From Acidobacteriota bacterium (GTDB taxonomy: Bacteria; Acidobacteriota; Terriglobia; Terriglobales; Acidobacteriaceae), in assembly GCA_021805265.1 (NCBI GenBank), contig JAJZFR010000330.1:1-5643 (forward strand): DNA of 5,643 nucleotides. Direction: 5' to 3'. Position 1 is the first letter of the stretch; each line of letters opens with the position of its first letter. A program made the position numbers and the translations under genes. Positions 5,364 to 5,643 of this stretch are shown in pieces. A model generated the notes under the pieces. That model worked only from the letters and a program-made list of their open reading frames with translations, was not told the DNA's origin and ran no database searches.

Positions 5364-5550
5364 CAACAAGAAGGACTCTCTCCGGCCATCGTTCCCCACC
5401 CATCAATGGAATATCTCAAGGGAACACAGGCGCAGCTTTCAGCTTATCGCGTTTGCCAGACCTGGCACTCACCCGAAAGACGCGACCGGCCTGAAAAGCG
5501 CTCATCGGTCAGAACAACGCGGAAATGCATCCCGTGCGACGACCGGGCTG

Positions 5551-5556
5551 TAGAAT
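5551..5556 (+). promoter_or_regulatory. Possible -10 element just before the right-hand gene
   Basis: TAGAAT matches the -10 consensus at five of six positions and ends seven bases before the ATG at 5564. Transcription would then start at or next to the A of the ATG, giving a leaderless mRNA. No -35 is visible 16-18 bases upstream. The rest of the 200-base divergent spacer (5364-5563) shows no clear site that I can support. Confidence 0.3.
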
Positions 5557-5563
5557 GCAAGAG

Positions 5564-5643
5564 ATGAAAAGACACACTCTGCCTGTTTTGTGTATCGTTC
5601 TGGCCGTTTCGCTGGCCGCTGGACCCTCTGCGAACGCCGCCGG
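5564..5643 (+). CDS. Secreted protein, N-terminal signal peptide only (cut by window edge)
   Basis: Twenty-six codons are visible. They begin MKRHTLPVLCIVLAVSLAAG and continue PSANAA, a standard Sec signal peptide: a positive start (Lys2, Arg3, His4), a hydrophobic core of about 12 residues, then a small-residue cleavage region fitting the A-x-A rule (A-N-A near 23-25). The single Cys10 lies within the core and does not form a lipobox with the residues around it. The product is therefore expected in the periplasm or beyond. The mature protein is outside the window, so function cannot be assigned. An in-frame ATG at 5555 would add three residues (M-Q-E); the ATG at 5564 is preferred because it gives a cleaner positive start and has AAGAG directly before it, though that is too close to be a good ribosome binding site. 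It is divergent from the beta-propeller gene. Confidence 0.7.
   Translation, partial: MKRHTLPVLCIVLAVSLAAGPSANAA

Overview
The window is GC-rich, densely coding DNA. It looks like an acidobacterium of the Terriglobia/Acidobacteriaceae type. That placement is an inference from three things: the N-terminus of the Hfq protein at the left edge, a Tat-exported ferritin-like lipoprotein, and a YVTN/lactonase-type beta-propeller lipoprotein, a mix common in that group. No rRNA, tRNA, CRISPR array, insertion sequence or phage gene is visible.

Layout, left to right: (1) the first 21 codons of hfq on the minus strand, running off the window; (2) a 304-base divergent intergenic region with a candidate hfq promoter, a leader hairpin and a 13-bp dyad; (3) a PLP-dependent DegT/DnrJ/EryC1/StrS-type nucleotide-sugar aminotransferase on plus (370-1584, GTG start); (4) a convergent SH3-domain lipoprotein on minus (1581-2939), whose stop codon interlocks with the aminotransferase stop in one CTAG; (5) a Tat-signal ferritin-like lipoprotein on plus (3028-4014) with a strong Shine-Dalgarno and all expected di-iron ligands; (6) a short convergent spacer with three 11-bp direct repeats and a long hairpin that probably terminates both flanking genes; (7) a seven-bladed beta-propeller lipoprotein on minus (4191-5363); (8) the first 26 codons of a secreted protein on plus, cut by the right edge.

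All six genes alternate strand (-,+,-,+,-,+), so no two can share an operon and each must have its own promoter. Functionally the window joins an RNA chaperone gene and a sugar-nucleotide enzyme to a run of envelope proteins: three predicted lipoproteins in a row and then a protein with a Sec signal. Nothing in the sequence ties these into one pathway. I did not find a convincing undescribed system. The items most worth a second look are the envelope di-iron protein, the SH3 lipoprotein with its expandable 12-bp repeat and unrecognised C-terminal domain, and the 47-nt hairpin between convergent genes.
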